A DNA stretch of 42,529 nt from CAYUVF01 sp964448045 (GCA_964448045.1 CAYUVF010000038.1:1-42529); one strand, 5' to 3'; counted from the first letter of the stretch, positions 1-8,416 are shown. Numbers and translations: made by a program. Notes: generated by a model from the letters alone, not told the origin.

Positions 1-237
1 GCAATATGGCTTTGGGCCCCCGATGACGTAATCACTACAATCAACGATTACTGGGACACGGTGATAAAGAACCCCAAGCAAGTATCTGAAGGTATGCGTA
101 CTAAACAGAAAGCCTTCGCCAAAATACTGCTGCAGATGCGGCGAGATGCCGGCTTCGAAAACACCGGTCTCACTGAAGATGACTACAGATTCATTGTGTT
201 TAAGCAGCCACAACAACAGAGAGCTGTTGGAAATTAG
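1..237 (+). CDS. C-terminal fragment of an uncharacterised protein
   Basis: The reading frame is open from the left edge to a TAG at 235-237, giving 78 residues of a protein whose start lies outside the window. The visible part is rich in charged and aromatic residues: it starts AIWLWAPDDVI, has an amphipathic stretch with KILLQMRRDAG, and ends in a Gln-rich tail. I see no catalytic motif or membrane segment. The base composition is clearly AT-richer than the genes downstream, which suggests an acquired or accessory segment. Family and function are not recognised. Confidence 0.6.
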   Translation, partial: AIWLWAPDDVITTINDYWDTVIKNPKQVSEGMRTKQKAFAKILLQMRRDAGFENTGLTEDDYRFIVFKQPQQQRAVGN

Positions 238-293
238 TCAGCATACGAGAAAAATGGGGTTCCGAATGTCTGGAGCCTGCTTCCCTCAAGTAG

Positions 294-635
294 ATGACCA
301 CTTCAATGTCAAGCATAACTTCTCGTCTTCGCCCCCTCCGCACCGACCTCCGCGCGGCGTTGGAAGACCTGTACGGCGACCGGCTTGCACAGCTCGTGCT
401 CTACGGCTCGCAAGCGCGCGGCGACACGCATGATGAGTCAGATGTGGATGTGCTCGTCGTGCTGGAGGGTCCAGTTGAGCCCGGCCGCGAGATCCGGCGG
501 ATGAGCCGGGTGCGCACGCAGATCGGCCTTGAGCATGAACGGGCCATTTCTCTTCTTCCGGTATCAACGGCTGATTATCGCAATCAGGCTTCGGTCTGGT
601 TGCGAAACGCGCAGCAAGAAGGGGTGACATTGTGA
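294..635 (+). CDS. MNT-type nucleotidyltransferase (HEPN/MNT pair)
   Basis: A 113-residue minimal nucleotidyltransferase. It carries the pol-beta-superfamily signature GS-x10-D-x-D (YGSQARGDTHDESDVDVLVV, about residues 37-56), the metal-binding motif of these enzymes. Proteins of this size and motif are usually encoded just upstream of a HEPN protein; characterised MNT antitoxins such as MntA transfer AMP to the HEPN partner. The next gene here is exactly such a protein and overlaps by 4 bp (GTGA), so the two are almost certainly co-translated. An in-frame ATG at 306 is an alternative start. Whether this pair is a toxin-antitoxin module is inferred from context. Confidence 0.85.
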   Translation: MTTSMSSITSRLRPLRTDLRAALEDLYGDRLAQLVLYGSQARGDTHDESDVDVLVVLEGPVEPGREIRRMSRVRTQIGLEHERAISLLPVSTADYRNQASVWLRNAQQEGVTL

Positions 636-1009
636 GCACGAACGATGCCATTGAGCGAGCCCGCCGGTATTTGGACACGGCGGCGCTCTTGATTGAAGAG
701 GGCGACTTCGAATCGTCCGTTTCGCGGGCCTATTATGCCATGTTCTACGTCGCCCGGGCCTTATTGGAGCAGGACGGGATCACCCCGAAGACCCACAGCG
801 GTTTGCGCAACCAGTTCAGCCTCCGCTTCATCAAGACGGGCGACCTCCCCGAGCGCTTTGCCGCCGTGCTCAACGATGCCGAGGAGCTTCGAGCGCTCGC
901 CGAGTACGCCGAGGAACGCGTGATCACCCGCGAGGACGCCGAAACCACGCTGCGCGACGCCGAAGCATTTGTTGACCCCCTGAGCCAACGACTCCACGAC
1001 GCCGCATGA
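632..1009 (+). CDS. HEPN domain protein (UPF0332/COG1895 type)
   Basis: A 125-residue all-helical HEPN protein starting at GTG, whose first bases overlap the stop of the MNT gene. The SRAYYAMFYVARALL stretch (about residues 30-44) followed by KTHSG is the hallmark of the COG1895 branch. The R-x4-6-H ribonuclease motif of toxic HepT/DUF86 proteins is not visible, so RNase activity cannot be assumed. It may be a binding partner or a substrate for nucleotidylation. The stop overlaps the start of the next gene (ATGA), so three genes form one tightly coupled operon. Confidence 0.85.
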   Translation: MSTNDAIERARRYLDTAALLIEEGDFESSVSRAYYAMFYVARALLEQDGITPKTHSGLRNQFSLRFIKTGDLPERFAAVLNDAEELRALAEYAEERVITREDAETTLRDAEAFVDPLSQRLHDAA

Positions 1010-1449
1010 AAACCCTCCGCACCGCCATCCACATCGACGCCTCGCCGGAGGCCGTCTGGGACATCCTCACCGATTTTGCCCGGTATCCGGACTGGAACCC
1101 CTTTATCCCACACGCCGAAGGCGAGCTCCGCGAGGGAGCGACGATCACGGTGCGGATTGAGCCGCCCGGCGGGCGCGGGATGACGTTTCGGCCGACGGTC
1201 CAGCGGGTCGAGCCGCAGCGTGAGTTTCGGTGGCTGGGGCACCTCTGGGTCCCCAAGCTCTTCGATGGCGAACATATCTTTGAGCTGCACGCCATCGAAG
1301 ACGGCACCACCCACTTCGTCCAACGCGAGACCTTCAGCGGCCTGCTCGTGCCGCTGGTCTGGGGCGCGATGGAGGACGCCACCCGGCGCGGCTTCACGGC
1401 GATGAACCGGGCGCTAAAAGCACGCTCCGAGGTCCACGCTGCCGCCTGA
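1006..1449 (+). CDS. SRPBCC (START-like / polyketide cyclase) family protein
   Basis: A 147-residue helix-grip protein. The N-terminus (TAIHIDASPEAVWDILTDFARYPDWNPF) is the classic SRPBCC opening, and the C-terminal helix contains MEDATRRGFTAMNRALK. Such proteins bind hydrophobic ligands in a deep cavity, and individual substrates cannot be read from sequence. It starts inside the stop of the HEPN gene (ATGA), an unusual partner for a HEPN/MNT pair. It is followed by about 220 bp without a gene, ending the operon. Confidence 0.85.
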   Translation: MKTLRTAIHIDASPEAVWDILTDFARYPDWNPFIPHAEGELREGATITVRIEPPGGRGMTFRPTVQRVEPQREFRWLGHLWVPKLFDGEHIFELHAIEDGTTHFVQRETFSGLLVPLVWGAMEDATRRGFTAMNRALKARSEVHAAA

Positions 1450-1672
1450 TTCTTTTGTAAAAAATCCTTTCGTGAAGCCCGAAAAATCGTCTGAACCTTT
1501 CCGGGCCAATTCATACCTTACAGTATAGTATAGCGACCCTTTTACGAGGGCCGTGCATCGGGCTCAACATCGGTGGGCCCTGCGGTTGGGCTCGGTGCAG
1601 CGCGGTCCACTTTACGAAGCGAGCACAGTACCGACGTTCACTGACCTGCACAGCACAAATCCGCAACCAACC

Positions 1673-3274
1673 ATGTCTACCCCATTAAGTCTCAGCCAGT
1701 ACGGCATCGATGTCGATGATGTCGTTCGCAATGCCAGCCCCGCGCGCCTCTATGAGGAAGCAATCCGCCACGATCCAACCGCCGCCATCGTTCGAAGCGG
1801 CGCCCTTCGGATCCGCTCTGGCGAGAAAACCGGTCGCAGTCCGGCCGATAAGCGCATCGTGCGCCACCCCGAGAGCGAAGACGACATCTGGTGGGGGCCC
1901 ATCAACATGGAGATCGATGCGCATACGTTCGAGATCAACCGAGAGCGCGCGCAGGATTACCTCAACACCCGCGATCGCATCTACGTGATAGATGGGTTCG
2001 CCGGATGGGACCCCGACTATCGCCTGAAGGTGCGCATCATCTGCACGCGCCCGTACCACGCGCTCTTCATGCACAACATGCTGATCCGGCCCACGAAGGA
2101 AGAGTTGGCCAATTTTGGCGAGCCCGATTTCGTGATCTACAACGCCGGCGAGTTCCCGGCCAACCGGCAGACGAAGCACATGAGCTCGAAGACGAGCGTC
2201 GACCTGTCGTTCGAGGACAACGAGATGGTCATCTTAGGCACCGAGTACGCCGGCGAGATGAAGAAGGGCGTCTTCACGGTCATGCACTACCTGATGCCCA
2301 AGCGGGACATTCTCTCGATGCACTGCTCGGCCAATGAAGGGGCGGACGACAACGTCTCGCTCTTCTTCGGCCTCAGCGGCACCGGAAAGACGACGCTCTC
2401 GGCCGATCCGAATCGCAAGCTCATCGGCGACGACGAGCACTGCTGGAGCGACCACGGCGTCTTCAACATCGAGGGCGGATGCTACGCAAAGGCGATCGAC
2501 CTCTCGGCGGATAAGGAGCCGGAGATCTACAGTGCGATCCGCTACGGCACCGTGCTCGAAAACGTCGTCTACAATGAGGACGGCCGCCAAGTCGACTACA
2601 GCGACACCTCCATCACCGAAAACACGCGCGCATCCTACCCGCTGGAGTACATCCCGAACGCCAAGGTTCCGGCCGTCGGTGGGCATCCGGATAACATTAT
2701 CTTCCTCACCTACGACGCGTTTGGCGTGATGCCGCCCGTGGCGAAGCTCACGCCCGAGCAGGCCATGTATCACTTCATCAGCGGGTACACCGCGAAAGTG
2801 GCCGGCACCGAGGTGGGGGTTACCGAGCCGAAAGCAACCTTCAGCGCGTGCTTCGGCGCGGCATTCCTCGTCTGGCATCCGAGCAAGTACGCCGAGATGC
2901 TGGCCGAGAAGATCCGTGATCATGGCTCCGACGTCTGGCTCGTCAACACGGGCATCACGGGGGGGCCCTATGGCACGGGCCACCGCATGCCGCTACCGCA
3001 CACGCGCTCGATCGTCGATGCTATCCACGAGGGCTCGCTCGCCGAGGCGCCCACGCAGGAAGACAAGGTCTTCGGCTTCCACGTGCCCACCGAGTGTGCA
3101 GATGTGCCGAACGAGATCCTGATTCCGCGCAACACGTGGGACGATAAGCAGGCCTACGACAAGCAGGCGCAGAAGCTCGTGGGGCTGTTCAACGAGCACT
3201 TCGAGAAGTACGAAGACGTCGCCGGTCCGGAGGTCGCCGCCGCTGGGCCCAAGCTCGAAGGCGCCGACGTGTAA
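1673..3274 (+). CDS. pckA: Phosphoenolpyruvate carboxykinase (ATP)
   Basis: A 533-residue cytosolic enzyme that converts oxaloacetate plus ATP to phosphoenolpyruvate and CO2, the first committed step of gluconeogenesis. Visible marks are EKTGRSPADKR near residue 51, the PEP-carboxykinase P-loop GLSGTGKTTLS (residues 233-243), the metal/ATP region LIGDDEHCW, and GITGGPYGTGHRM near the C-terminal third. The length is normal for the ATP-dependent family. The frame is open upstream to a GTG at 1553, but the extra 40 residues are unlike the family, so the ATG at 1673 is preferred. AT-rich sequence with TATAGTATAG-like bases near 1523-1535 may hold the promoter. The gene is followed by an intrinsic terminator. 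Confidence 0.97.
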   Translation: MSTPLSLSQYGIDVDDVVRNASPARLYEEAIRHDPTAAIVRSGALRIRSGEKTGRSPADKRIVRHPESEDDIWWGPINMEIDAHTFEINRERAQDYLNTRDRIYVIDGFAGWDPDYRLKVRIICTRPYHALFMHNMLIRPTKEELANFGEPDFVIYNAGEFPANRQTKHMSSKTSVDLSFEDNEMVILGTEYAGEMKKGVFTVMHYLMPKRDILSMHCSANEGADDNVSLFFGLSGTGKTTLSADPNRKLIGDDEHCWSDHGVFNIEGGCYAKAIDLSADKEPEIYSAIRYGTVLENVVYNEDGRQVDYSDTSITENTRASYPLEYIPNAKVPAVGGHPDNIIFLTYDAFGVMPPVAKLTPEQAMYHFISGYTAKVAGTEVGVTEPKATFSACFGAAFLVWHPSKYAEMLAEKIRDHGSDVWLVNTGITGGPYGTGHRMPLPHTRSIVDAIHEGSLAEAPTQEDKVFGFHVPTECADVPNEILIPRNTWDDKQAYDKQAQKLVGLFNEHFEKYEDVAGPEVAAAGPKLEGADV

Positions 3275-3299
3275 GCTTAGTTTCCATTCTTATCCCCCG

Positions 3300-3333
3300 A
3301 TAGGGGCATGCTTCGCGGCGCGCCCCTATTTTT
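3300..3333 (+). terminator. Rho-independent terminator after pckA
   Basis: The inverted arms ATAGGGGC (3300-3307) and GCCCCTAT (3322-3329) form a perfect 8-bp stem with a 14-nt loop, followed by a T-run at 3329-3333. It lies 26 bp after the pckA stop, between convergent pckA and umuC. Confidence 0.85.
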
Positions 3334-3359
3334 GTTACGAACGATTGGGGCGGTCGAGG

Positions 3360-4634
3360 TCACGCTTGCACCACGCGCAGCTCGTCCCAGCGCGTCGTGT
3401 AGCGCGGCGATCGCTGCTGGCGCTGCATCGTCCAGTTGGCCGATTGCGGCTCGTTCACCAGCGCCGAGGCCCAGCCCACCGTGCCCCGGCCCATCGTGCG
3501 GTTAAGCTGGTCGACGGCCTGCATGAGGCGCTGCTGCTCCGGGCGGTCACCCGCGTCGAACAGATGCGCCTGCCGCGGCGTTTCCGGGCGGAGGCCGCTC
3601 AGCATGACGCCCGCTTTACGGTAGTCGGCTCCATCGCGCCAGATGCGGTCAAGGCACCGCCGGGCCGCGCGCAGCAGCGTAGGTGTGTGATTCGACGGAG
3701 GCTCAAGAGGCGTCGCCGCGGCGTTCGAATACGTCAGCTCGATGGCCGAGGGACCGGCCTGCACGAACACCTGCAGCAGCGGCGCTACCCGATCGGCCGC
3801 GCGAATCTTCTCGGCGGCGCGTCCGGCGTGGGTGGCCACCGCCTCGCGGACGGCTTTCTTCGTGCGAACGGACTGCCCGAACGATCGGCTGCGGATGACG
3901 CTCTTGCGCGCCGGCGGTGTCGTCTCCAGATCGAGGCAGCGCCGCCCGCGGAGCTCCTGCAGCGTACGGGCGCCGCGCACCGTCATCTGCCGTCGCACCC
4001 ACCGCTCCGGCAGCTCCCGAAACGCCCGCGCCGTGCGGATGCCCTGCTCGCTGAGCTGCGCTTCGTAGCGCCGCCCGATGCCCCACACATCGCCGATGGC
4101 CACGGTATCCAGCAGCGCGTCGTGCTCGGGGTGGTCGACGAGGGCAAAGGTGGGCGTCCCGGCCTGCTTGGCGAGCTGGCTGGCCGCCTTCGCGAGCGTC
4201 TTCGTCTGCCCGATACCGATGCGCACAGGAATACCCGTATCGCGCCGGACGCGCTCCCGCGTGCGCTGCGCCCAGTCGAGGAGCGCTCCGCGGCCGAGGT
4301 GGGGGACCTCCAGAAAGGCCTCGTCGATCGAGTAGCCTTCGAACGTCTGCGCCTCGCGCTGCAGCACCGTCATCACGCGCCACGACAGATCGGCGTAGAG
4401 CGTGTAGTTGCTGGAGAACACGGCGACATTCGCCTCCGCCAGCCGATCCTTTACCTTGAAGTAGGGCGCGCCCATCGGCACGCGGAGGGCCTTGACCTGC
4501 TCGGAGCGGGCAATCACGCAGCCGTCGTTGTTCGATAGCACCGCCACGGGCCGCTCGTGCAGATCGGGCCGGAAGAGGCGCTCGCAGGCGCAGTAAAAGT
4601 TCTGGCAATCGGCCAGGGCGATCACTGTGTCCAT
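3360..4634 (-). CDS. umuC: UmuC-type Y-family DNA polymerase (Pol V catalytic subunit)
   Basis: A 424-residue error-prone DNA polymerase for translesion synthesis. The N-terminus has the first catalytic acidic motif (ALADCQNFYC), then SNNDGCVIARS and the second acidic motif YSIDEAFL (SIDE box). The palm is followed by a helix-hairpin-helix segment (VAIGDVWGIGRR) and the little-finger domain, matching the usual length of about 420 residues. It starts 2 nt after the umuD stop, so the two form a umuDC operon. In relatives the operon is SOS-induced and the processed UmuD' joins UmuC to make Pol V. Confidence 0.95.
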   Translation of the reverse strand: MDTVIALADCQNFYCACERLFRPDLHERPVAVLSNNDGCVIARSEQVKALRVPMGAPYFKVKDRLAEANVAVFSSNYTLYADLSWRVMTVLQREAQTFEGYSIDEAFLEVPHLGRGALLDWAQRTRERVRRDTGIPVRIGIGQTKTLAKAASQLAKQAGTPTFALVDHPEHDALLDTVAIGDVWGIGRRYEAQLSEQGIRTARAFRELPERWVRRQMTVRGARTLQELRGRRCLDLETTPPARKSVIRSRSFGQSVRTKKAVREAVATHAGRAAEKIRAADRVAPLLQVFVQAGPSAIELTYSNAAATPLEPPSNHTPTLLRAARRCLDRIWRDGADYRKAGVMLSGLRPETPRQAHLFDAGDRPEQQRLMQAVDQLNRTMGRGTVGWASALVNEPQSANWTMQRQQRSPRYTTRWDELRVVQA

Positions 4635-4636
4635 CG

Positions 4637-5086
4637 CTACTCCACCTTGTGAATGACGTGCTCGACGACGCCCCAGATAACCAGTTCTGTGGTCACTTCG
4701 AGGGGCGGATAGGCCTCGTTTTCGGCGACGAGCCAGAGCGCGCCGTCGCCGCGGCGCACGCGCTTGACCGTCAGCTCGCCGTCGATAGCGGCGATGACGA
4801 CGTCGCCGCCGGTAGCTGCGGCGCTGCGGTCGACGATGAGGAGGTCGCCGGAGTGGATGCCGGCGCCCACCATCGAGTCGCCCTCCACACGCACGAAGAA
4901 CGTTGCCTCGGGTCGCCGGATGAGCAGTTCGTTGAGGTCGAGCGAGCCGTCGACGTAGTCATCGGCGGGGGAGGGAAAGCCGGCAGGCACGCGTGCCAGG
5001 ACGAGAGGGCGCGGGCAGGACCGCTGCACCTCGGATGCAAAAATTGCCGTGCCGCGCGGTTCATCCAGTCGAACAAATGCGTTCAT
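4637..5086 (-). CDS. umuD: UmuD-type self-cleaving S24 peptidase
   Basis: A 149-residue LexA/UmuD-family protein. A probable autocleavage site is the Ala35-Gly36 bond in VPAGFPSPADDY. The Ser-Lys dyad is Ser71 in GDSM and Lys108 in TVKR, with the usual ~37-residue separation. In the family, RecA filaments stimulate cleavage to UmuD', which activates the polymerase encoded immediately downstream. The ATG at 5084-5086 gives an N-terminal arm of normal length. The 215-bp region to the divergent gene contains two similar stretches, ATGTAAGT (5124-5131) and ATGTAAAGT (5154-5162). They could be regulatory, but I cannot identify a known LexA box there. Confidence 0.93.
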   Translation of the reverse strand: MNAFVRLDEPRGTAIFASEVQRSCPRPLVLARVPAGFPSPADDYVDGSLDLNELLIRRPEATFFVRVEGDSMVGAGIHSGDLLIVDRSAAATGGDVVIAAIDGELTVKRVRRGDGALWLVAENEAYPPLEVTTELVIWGVVEHVIHKVE

Positions 5087-5301
5087 GAGTCGGGATGTCG
5101 TTCGGGGAATGACGGGGGATGGAGATGTAAGTATCGGAATATGTGCGGGGCATGTAAAGTCGAATCGGCAAAAAAGCCGATTGCGGCCGCTGAGGCGTGT
5201 TATCTTTGTGTTGCCTCCGGGCCGATGCGTTTTATCTGAGCCGATCGACGTCTATGTTTCGGCTGGTACGTGCCCTGGCCTTCCCCCGATGTCGTGGTTT
5301 C

Positions 5302-5901
5302 ATGCGCTATCTGACGGTTGACGATTGCGTTGCGCTCAATCGGCGGTATGCTGCGGGAGATGCAGCAGTGGAGCGGATGCAGTCCCTGCGGGCGGCGGTG
5401 TTTATGCCGCAGTGCCGCTTCAAGGGCGCCGATATGTTCGACGAGCCCTGTGACAAGGCGGCCATTCTGGGCTATCTGCTCCTTAAGCTGGAGCCGTTCA
5501 CGGAGGCCAACATGGCGACGGCGCGGGCTGCCATGCATCGGTTCTTGCAGCAGAATGGCATTGCGTTCGACCGGGCCCGGGCCGAGCAGACGTGGCCGCT
5601 CGTGGAGTTGCATCGGGCCTCCCTCGACGCGGTGCGGATCTGGCTGCGCCTCCATCTGAATGAGGCCCGGTTGATGCCGCTGCAGGTGGTGTTCGTGCAG
5701 CTGAACCGGATTGCGACGGTGGTGATGGAGGCCTCGCGCTGCGAGCCGGAAGCTGTGGACACGCTCGACCGGGCCGGGGCGTCGATCGTCCGGCAGCTGG
5801 TGGAGACGTTTGAGCTGCCCGAGCCGCTCTGGCAGGAGCTCAGCCGCGATATGGATGCGATGCGCGAGGCCTGGGGTGATGAACTGCACCGCGCGCTATG
5901 A
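5302..5901 (+). CDS. Doc/Fic-fold protein with destroyed catalytic motif
   Basis: A 199-residue protein whose N-terminal ~90 residues follow the Doc (death-on-curing) layout: MRYLTVDDCVALNRR at the start, a spacer, then AILGYLLLKLEPFTEANMATA aligned with the Fic core. The usual HPFxDGNKRTA becomes EPFTEANMATA (residues 64-74). His becomes Glu64, and the Asp, Gly, Lys and Arg positions are changed too. AMP-transferase or kinase activity is therefore unlikely. A helical C-terminal half of about 100 residues has no parallel in short Doc toxins. The frame stays open and reads as protein, so this is probably a repurposed pseudoenzyme rather than a decayed gene. An ATG at 5254 would add 16 residues; 5302 matches the family start. 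It is convergent with the methyltransferase gene. Confidence 0.6.
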   Translation: MRYLTVDDCVALNRRYAAGDAAVERMQSLRAAVFMPQCRFKGADMFDEPCDKAAILGYLLLKLEPFTEANMATARAAMHRFLQQNGIAFDRARAEQTWPLVELHRASLDAVRIWLRLHLNEARLMPLQVVFVQLNRIATVVMEASRCEPEAVDTLDRAGASIVRQLVETFELPEPLWQELSRDMDAMREAWGDELHRAL

Positions 5902-5913
5902 GCGGCCGGTGCC

Positions 5914-6684
5914 TCAGCCCGAGGCGCGCCCGACGCGGAGGTGGAGCGGCCACTGCAACTGGCGTTCGACCTCCGGCTCACCCCACGCGGCAGTCCAGTC
6001 CCGCGTTTCCGTCGGATCGCGCCCGTGCTCGTCCCGATACCGCTGTGCGGCCGACCACGTGCGCAGATAGCCGATCAGTTCGCGCAGCGTCCACTGCGTT
6101 TCCATCGTGAAATCAGGCGGATCGAACTCGTCGAACGGAAACGGCAGCGACTGATACTGCGCTTCGATGTGGCGGCGCTCCGGCGGCCAGTACGGCCCGA
6201 CGCGCTCACGATAGAACCGGTTGATCAGCGGGTTGACCTTGGCGGCAGCGGGGTCCTTCGGTGCGACACCGAGGAGGCCATACGTCCAGGCCGCGATCAC
6301 GCCTGCGGGCTTGAGTACGCGGCGCACCTCGGCATAAAACGGTGCGGGCTCGATCCAGTGGAGTGCCTGCGCCACCGTTACGAGATCGGCCGAGGCGTCG
6401 TCCAGTGGACTCTGCCGCGCCGGGGCAACGGCATACGTGATGCGCGGATGCGGCTTGGCGGCGTCGATTTGCTGGCGGCTGGCGTCGGTGGCGACGACGC
6501 GGGTGAAGTGCTCGGTCAGGACATGGGCGGCCTGTCCGTTGCCCGTCGCGCAGTCCCACGCGCAGTCGTGCGCGGCGCAGCAGCCGGCGAGGTAGGCGAA
6601 CAGCGCCCGGGGATAGGTGGGGCGGAAGCGCGCGTAGTCGCGAGCGTGGCCCGAGAAGTGATCGGCGAAGTCAGCGTTTTCCAT
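5914..6684 (-). CDS. Class I SAM-dependent methyltransferase
   Basis: About 256 residues with a Rossmann-type methyltransferase fold. Motif I is WDCATGNGQAA, the acidic end of strand 2 is VVATDAS, and motif IV is SADLVTVAQALHWI. The layout (FADHFSGHARDYARFRPTYP at the start, HW after motif IV) matches the broad UbiE/BioC-like trans-aconitate-type group. The substrate cannot be assigned. The ATG at 6684 gives the conserved N-terminus and overlaps the end of coaE by 14 bp; the frame is open further upstream to 6735. It is the last gene of a HIT-coaE-methyltransferase string. Confidence 0.85.
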   Translation of the reverse strand: MENADFADHFSGHARDYARFRPTYPRALFAYLAGCCAAHDCAWDCATGNGQAAHVLTEHFTRVVATDASRQQIDAAKPHPRITYAVAPARQSPLDDASADLVTVAQALHWIEPAPFYAEVRRVLKPAGVIAAWTYGLLGVAPKDPAAAKVNPLINRFYRERVGPYWPPERRHIEAQYQSLPFPFDEFDPPDFTMETQWTLRELIGYLRTWSAAQRYRDEHGRDPTETRDWTAAWGEPEVERQLQWPLHLRVGRASG

Positions 6685-7300
6685 GGGCAGAGCTCCCGTC
6701 GCTGTCATCGCCGACGACCGTGCGATAGAGTTCAATCGTTTTGCGGCGCAGGTCGTCGATCGAGCCGTCGTTGTCGATGACGTAATCGGCGCGGCGGCGG
6801 AGCTCCTCGGGCGGGAGCTGGTGGCCCATGCGGGCGCGCACCTGGCTGGGTGTTACATCGTCGCGCTCCACGACACGGGCGATGCGGTCGGCCTCCGGCG
6901 CATCGACCACGGCGATGGCATCGACGTGTGCGTCGCCGCCGGCCTCGAAGATGAGGGCGGCTTCGTGGACGAGCAGCGGCACCTCCTCGGCACGGGCGCG
7001 GGTCTTGGCGGCTTCGAACGCTTCGAACACGCGCGGATGGACAATGGCGTTCAGCCGCTCCAGCTGCGCCTCGTCGCCAAAGACCTGCTCGGCGAGGTAT
7101 TCGCGGTTCAGGGCGCCGTCATCGGTGTAGCTTGCTGGCCCGAAGGCCTCCTCGATCGCGGCACGCGTCTCGGGATCCTCCGCCATCAGCCGCTTCGCTT
7201 CAATATCGGCGTAAAAGACCTTGGCGCCCTGCTCTTCGAGAAAGCGGCACACGGTCGTCTTGCCACTGCCGATGCCGCCCGTCACGCCGAGGGTTTTCAC
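6671..7300 (-). CDS. coaE: Dephospho-CoA kinase
   Basis: A 209-residue P-loop kinase that phosphorylates the ribose 3'-OH of dephospho-CoA, the last step of coenzyme A synthesis. The P-loop GGIGSGKTT sits next to the start, followed by ADIEAKRLM, the substrate region HPRVFEAFE and the lid-type segment RVVERDDVTPSQVRARM. The GTG at 7300 places the P-loop where the family has it. An upstream ATG at 7363 would add 21 residues unlike other CoaE proteins. Ninety-six bp separate it from the HIT gene, and it overlaps the methyltransferase start. Confidence 0.93.
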   Translation of the reverse strand: MKTLGVTGGIGSGKTTVCRFLEEQGAKVFYADIEAKRLMAEDPETRAAIEEAFGPASYTDDGALNREYLAEQVFGDEAQLERLNAIVHPRVFEAFEAAKTRARAEEVPLLVHEAALIFEAGGDAHVDAIAVVDAPEADRIARVVERDDVTPSQVRARMGHQLPPEELRRRADYVIDNDGSIDDLRRKTIELYRTVVGDDSDGSSAHGKR

Positions 7301-7396
7301 GATGTGCGACTGTGTTGGTTGGTGAATGTCGATTAGGACGATGCGGCGAGTTCGGACAATCATTCGACCTTCGAAACTCGCACGTCGGCATTCGGC

Positions 7397-7744
7397 TCAT
7401 CCGGGAGGCCAGTCGAGCTGGCGGCCGCCCAGCAGGTGCAGATGCAGGTGGTCGACGGATTGCCCGGCATCGGCGCCGCAGTTGAAGACGGTGCGGTAGC
7501 CGGAGTCGTCGAGTCCTTCTGCGGCGGCGAGGTCACGGGCGACGGTGAAGAGGTGGCCGATGAGCGGGGCATCGTCGTCGGCGATGTCGTCGAGGCTCGG
7601 GATCGGCTTGCGCGGCACGAGGAGCAGGTGCGTGGGCGCCTGCGGGTTGATGTCGCGGAAGGCGATACACTGGTCGTCCTCGTGGACGATATCGGCCGGG
7701 ATCTCCCCGTCCATGATCTTCTGAAACAGCGTTTTCTCAGCCAT
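7397..7744 (-). CDS. HIT family nucleotide-binding protein (HINT-like)
   Basis: A 115-residue histidine-triad protein. MAEKTLFQKIMDGEIPADIVHEDD is the typical HINT opening, and the triad HLHLHLLGGR closes the protein. Family members hydrolyse AMP-lysine or other purine phosphoramidates; the physiological substrate is unknown. The ATG at 7742-7744 gives the standard length, although the frame is open upstream to 7966. It is the first gene of the minus-strand string with coaE and is divergent from the pterin genes. Confidence 0.92.
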   Translation of the reverse strand: MAEKTLFQKIMDGEIPADIVHEDDQCIAFRDINPQAPTHLLLVPRKPIPSLDDIADDDAPLIGHLFTVARDLAAAEGLDDSGYRTVFNCGADAGQSVDHLHLHLLGGRQLDWPPG

Positions 7745-7958
7745 AAGCCGGCGTCGCTTCGAGCGGGAAAGAGACAATGCATGCGTCAATATAGGCGCGC
7801 GACCGGCGGGCGTCAACGTCAAGTGTAACGGAGCGGTTAAGGGGGCGAGCCCGTGTATCCAGCACGTAACATCGGATATCCAGAACGGCACATTTGCCCC
7901 GAGCTCTGCATTGTACATTCGGTACTGTATCCACCATCGCATCAACCGCCTGCCGCTT

Positions 7959-8372
7959 ATGTCCACGGTTTACGTCACCCGCAAGATGCACTTCAACGCG
8001 GCGCACCGGCTCCACAATCCGGATAAATCGGAGGAATGGAATCGGGAGACGTTTGGCCCGTGCAACAGCCCGAATTACCACGGCCACAACTACAACCTGG
8101 AGGTGGTCGTGGCGGGCGAGCCCGATCCGGAGACCGGCTACGTGATCGACCTCGGCGAGTTAAAGCGCATCATCAACGAGCGCGTCATCGACCAGGTCGA
8201 TCACAAAAACCTGAATCTGGACGTCGAGTTCATGGACGGCATTTTGCCCTCGTCGGAGAACTTCGCCATCGCCATCTGGAACCAGTTGGAGGATGCGCTT
8301 CCGTCGGGGCGATTGCACTGCGTCCGGCTCTACGAGACGGAGCGCAATGTGGCGGAGTACCGAGGCGAGTAG
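7959..8372 (+). CDS. 6-pyruvoyl-tetrahydropterin synthase (QueD/PTPS superfamily)
   Basis: A 137-residue T-fold enzyme acting on 7,8-dihydroneopterin triphosphate. Zinc ligands are His16, His41 and His43 (AAHRLH, HGHNY). The catalytic set is Cys35, Asp81 and His82 (DHKNLNLDV), with the pterin-anchoring Glu126 in YETERN. From memory, it resembles animal PTPS (FG-CN-PN-HGHNY, DHKNLDLDV, YKGE-like end) more than E. coli QueD, which has CGRLHGH. The next genes are GTP cyclohydrolase I and an SDR, and no queC, queE or queF is nearby. A role in tetrahydrobiopterin synthesis is therefore favoured over queuosine. The start is the ATG at 7959; the frame is open to 7911. Confidence 0.85.
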   Translation: MSTVYVTRKMHFNAAHRLHNPDKSEEWNRETFGPCNSPNYHGHNYNLEVVVAGEPDPETGYVIDLGELKRIINERVIDQVDHKNLNLDVEFMDGILPSSENFAIAIWNQLEDALPSGRLHCVRLYETERNVAEYRGE

Positions 8373-8416
8373 CGTCGTTTTTCATTTTGATTTACTGCTG
8401 ATTCCTGATACCTTTT

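Noticed and set aside
1553..1672. Upstream GTG start for pckA
   Set aside because: The added 40 residues do not fit the enzyme family, and the ATG at 1673 gives the normal length.
5087..5301. LexA (SOS) box before umuDC
   Set aside because: I looked for E. coli-, Bacillus- and cyanobacteria-type LexA palindromes and found none. Only a loose direct repeat is present, so no site is called.
7745..7958. preQ1 or other riboswitch upstream of the PTPS gene
   Set aside because: No conserved preQ1 core or clear leader structure is visible, which also argues weakly against a queuosine role.
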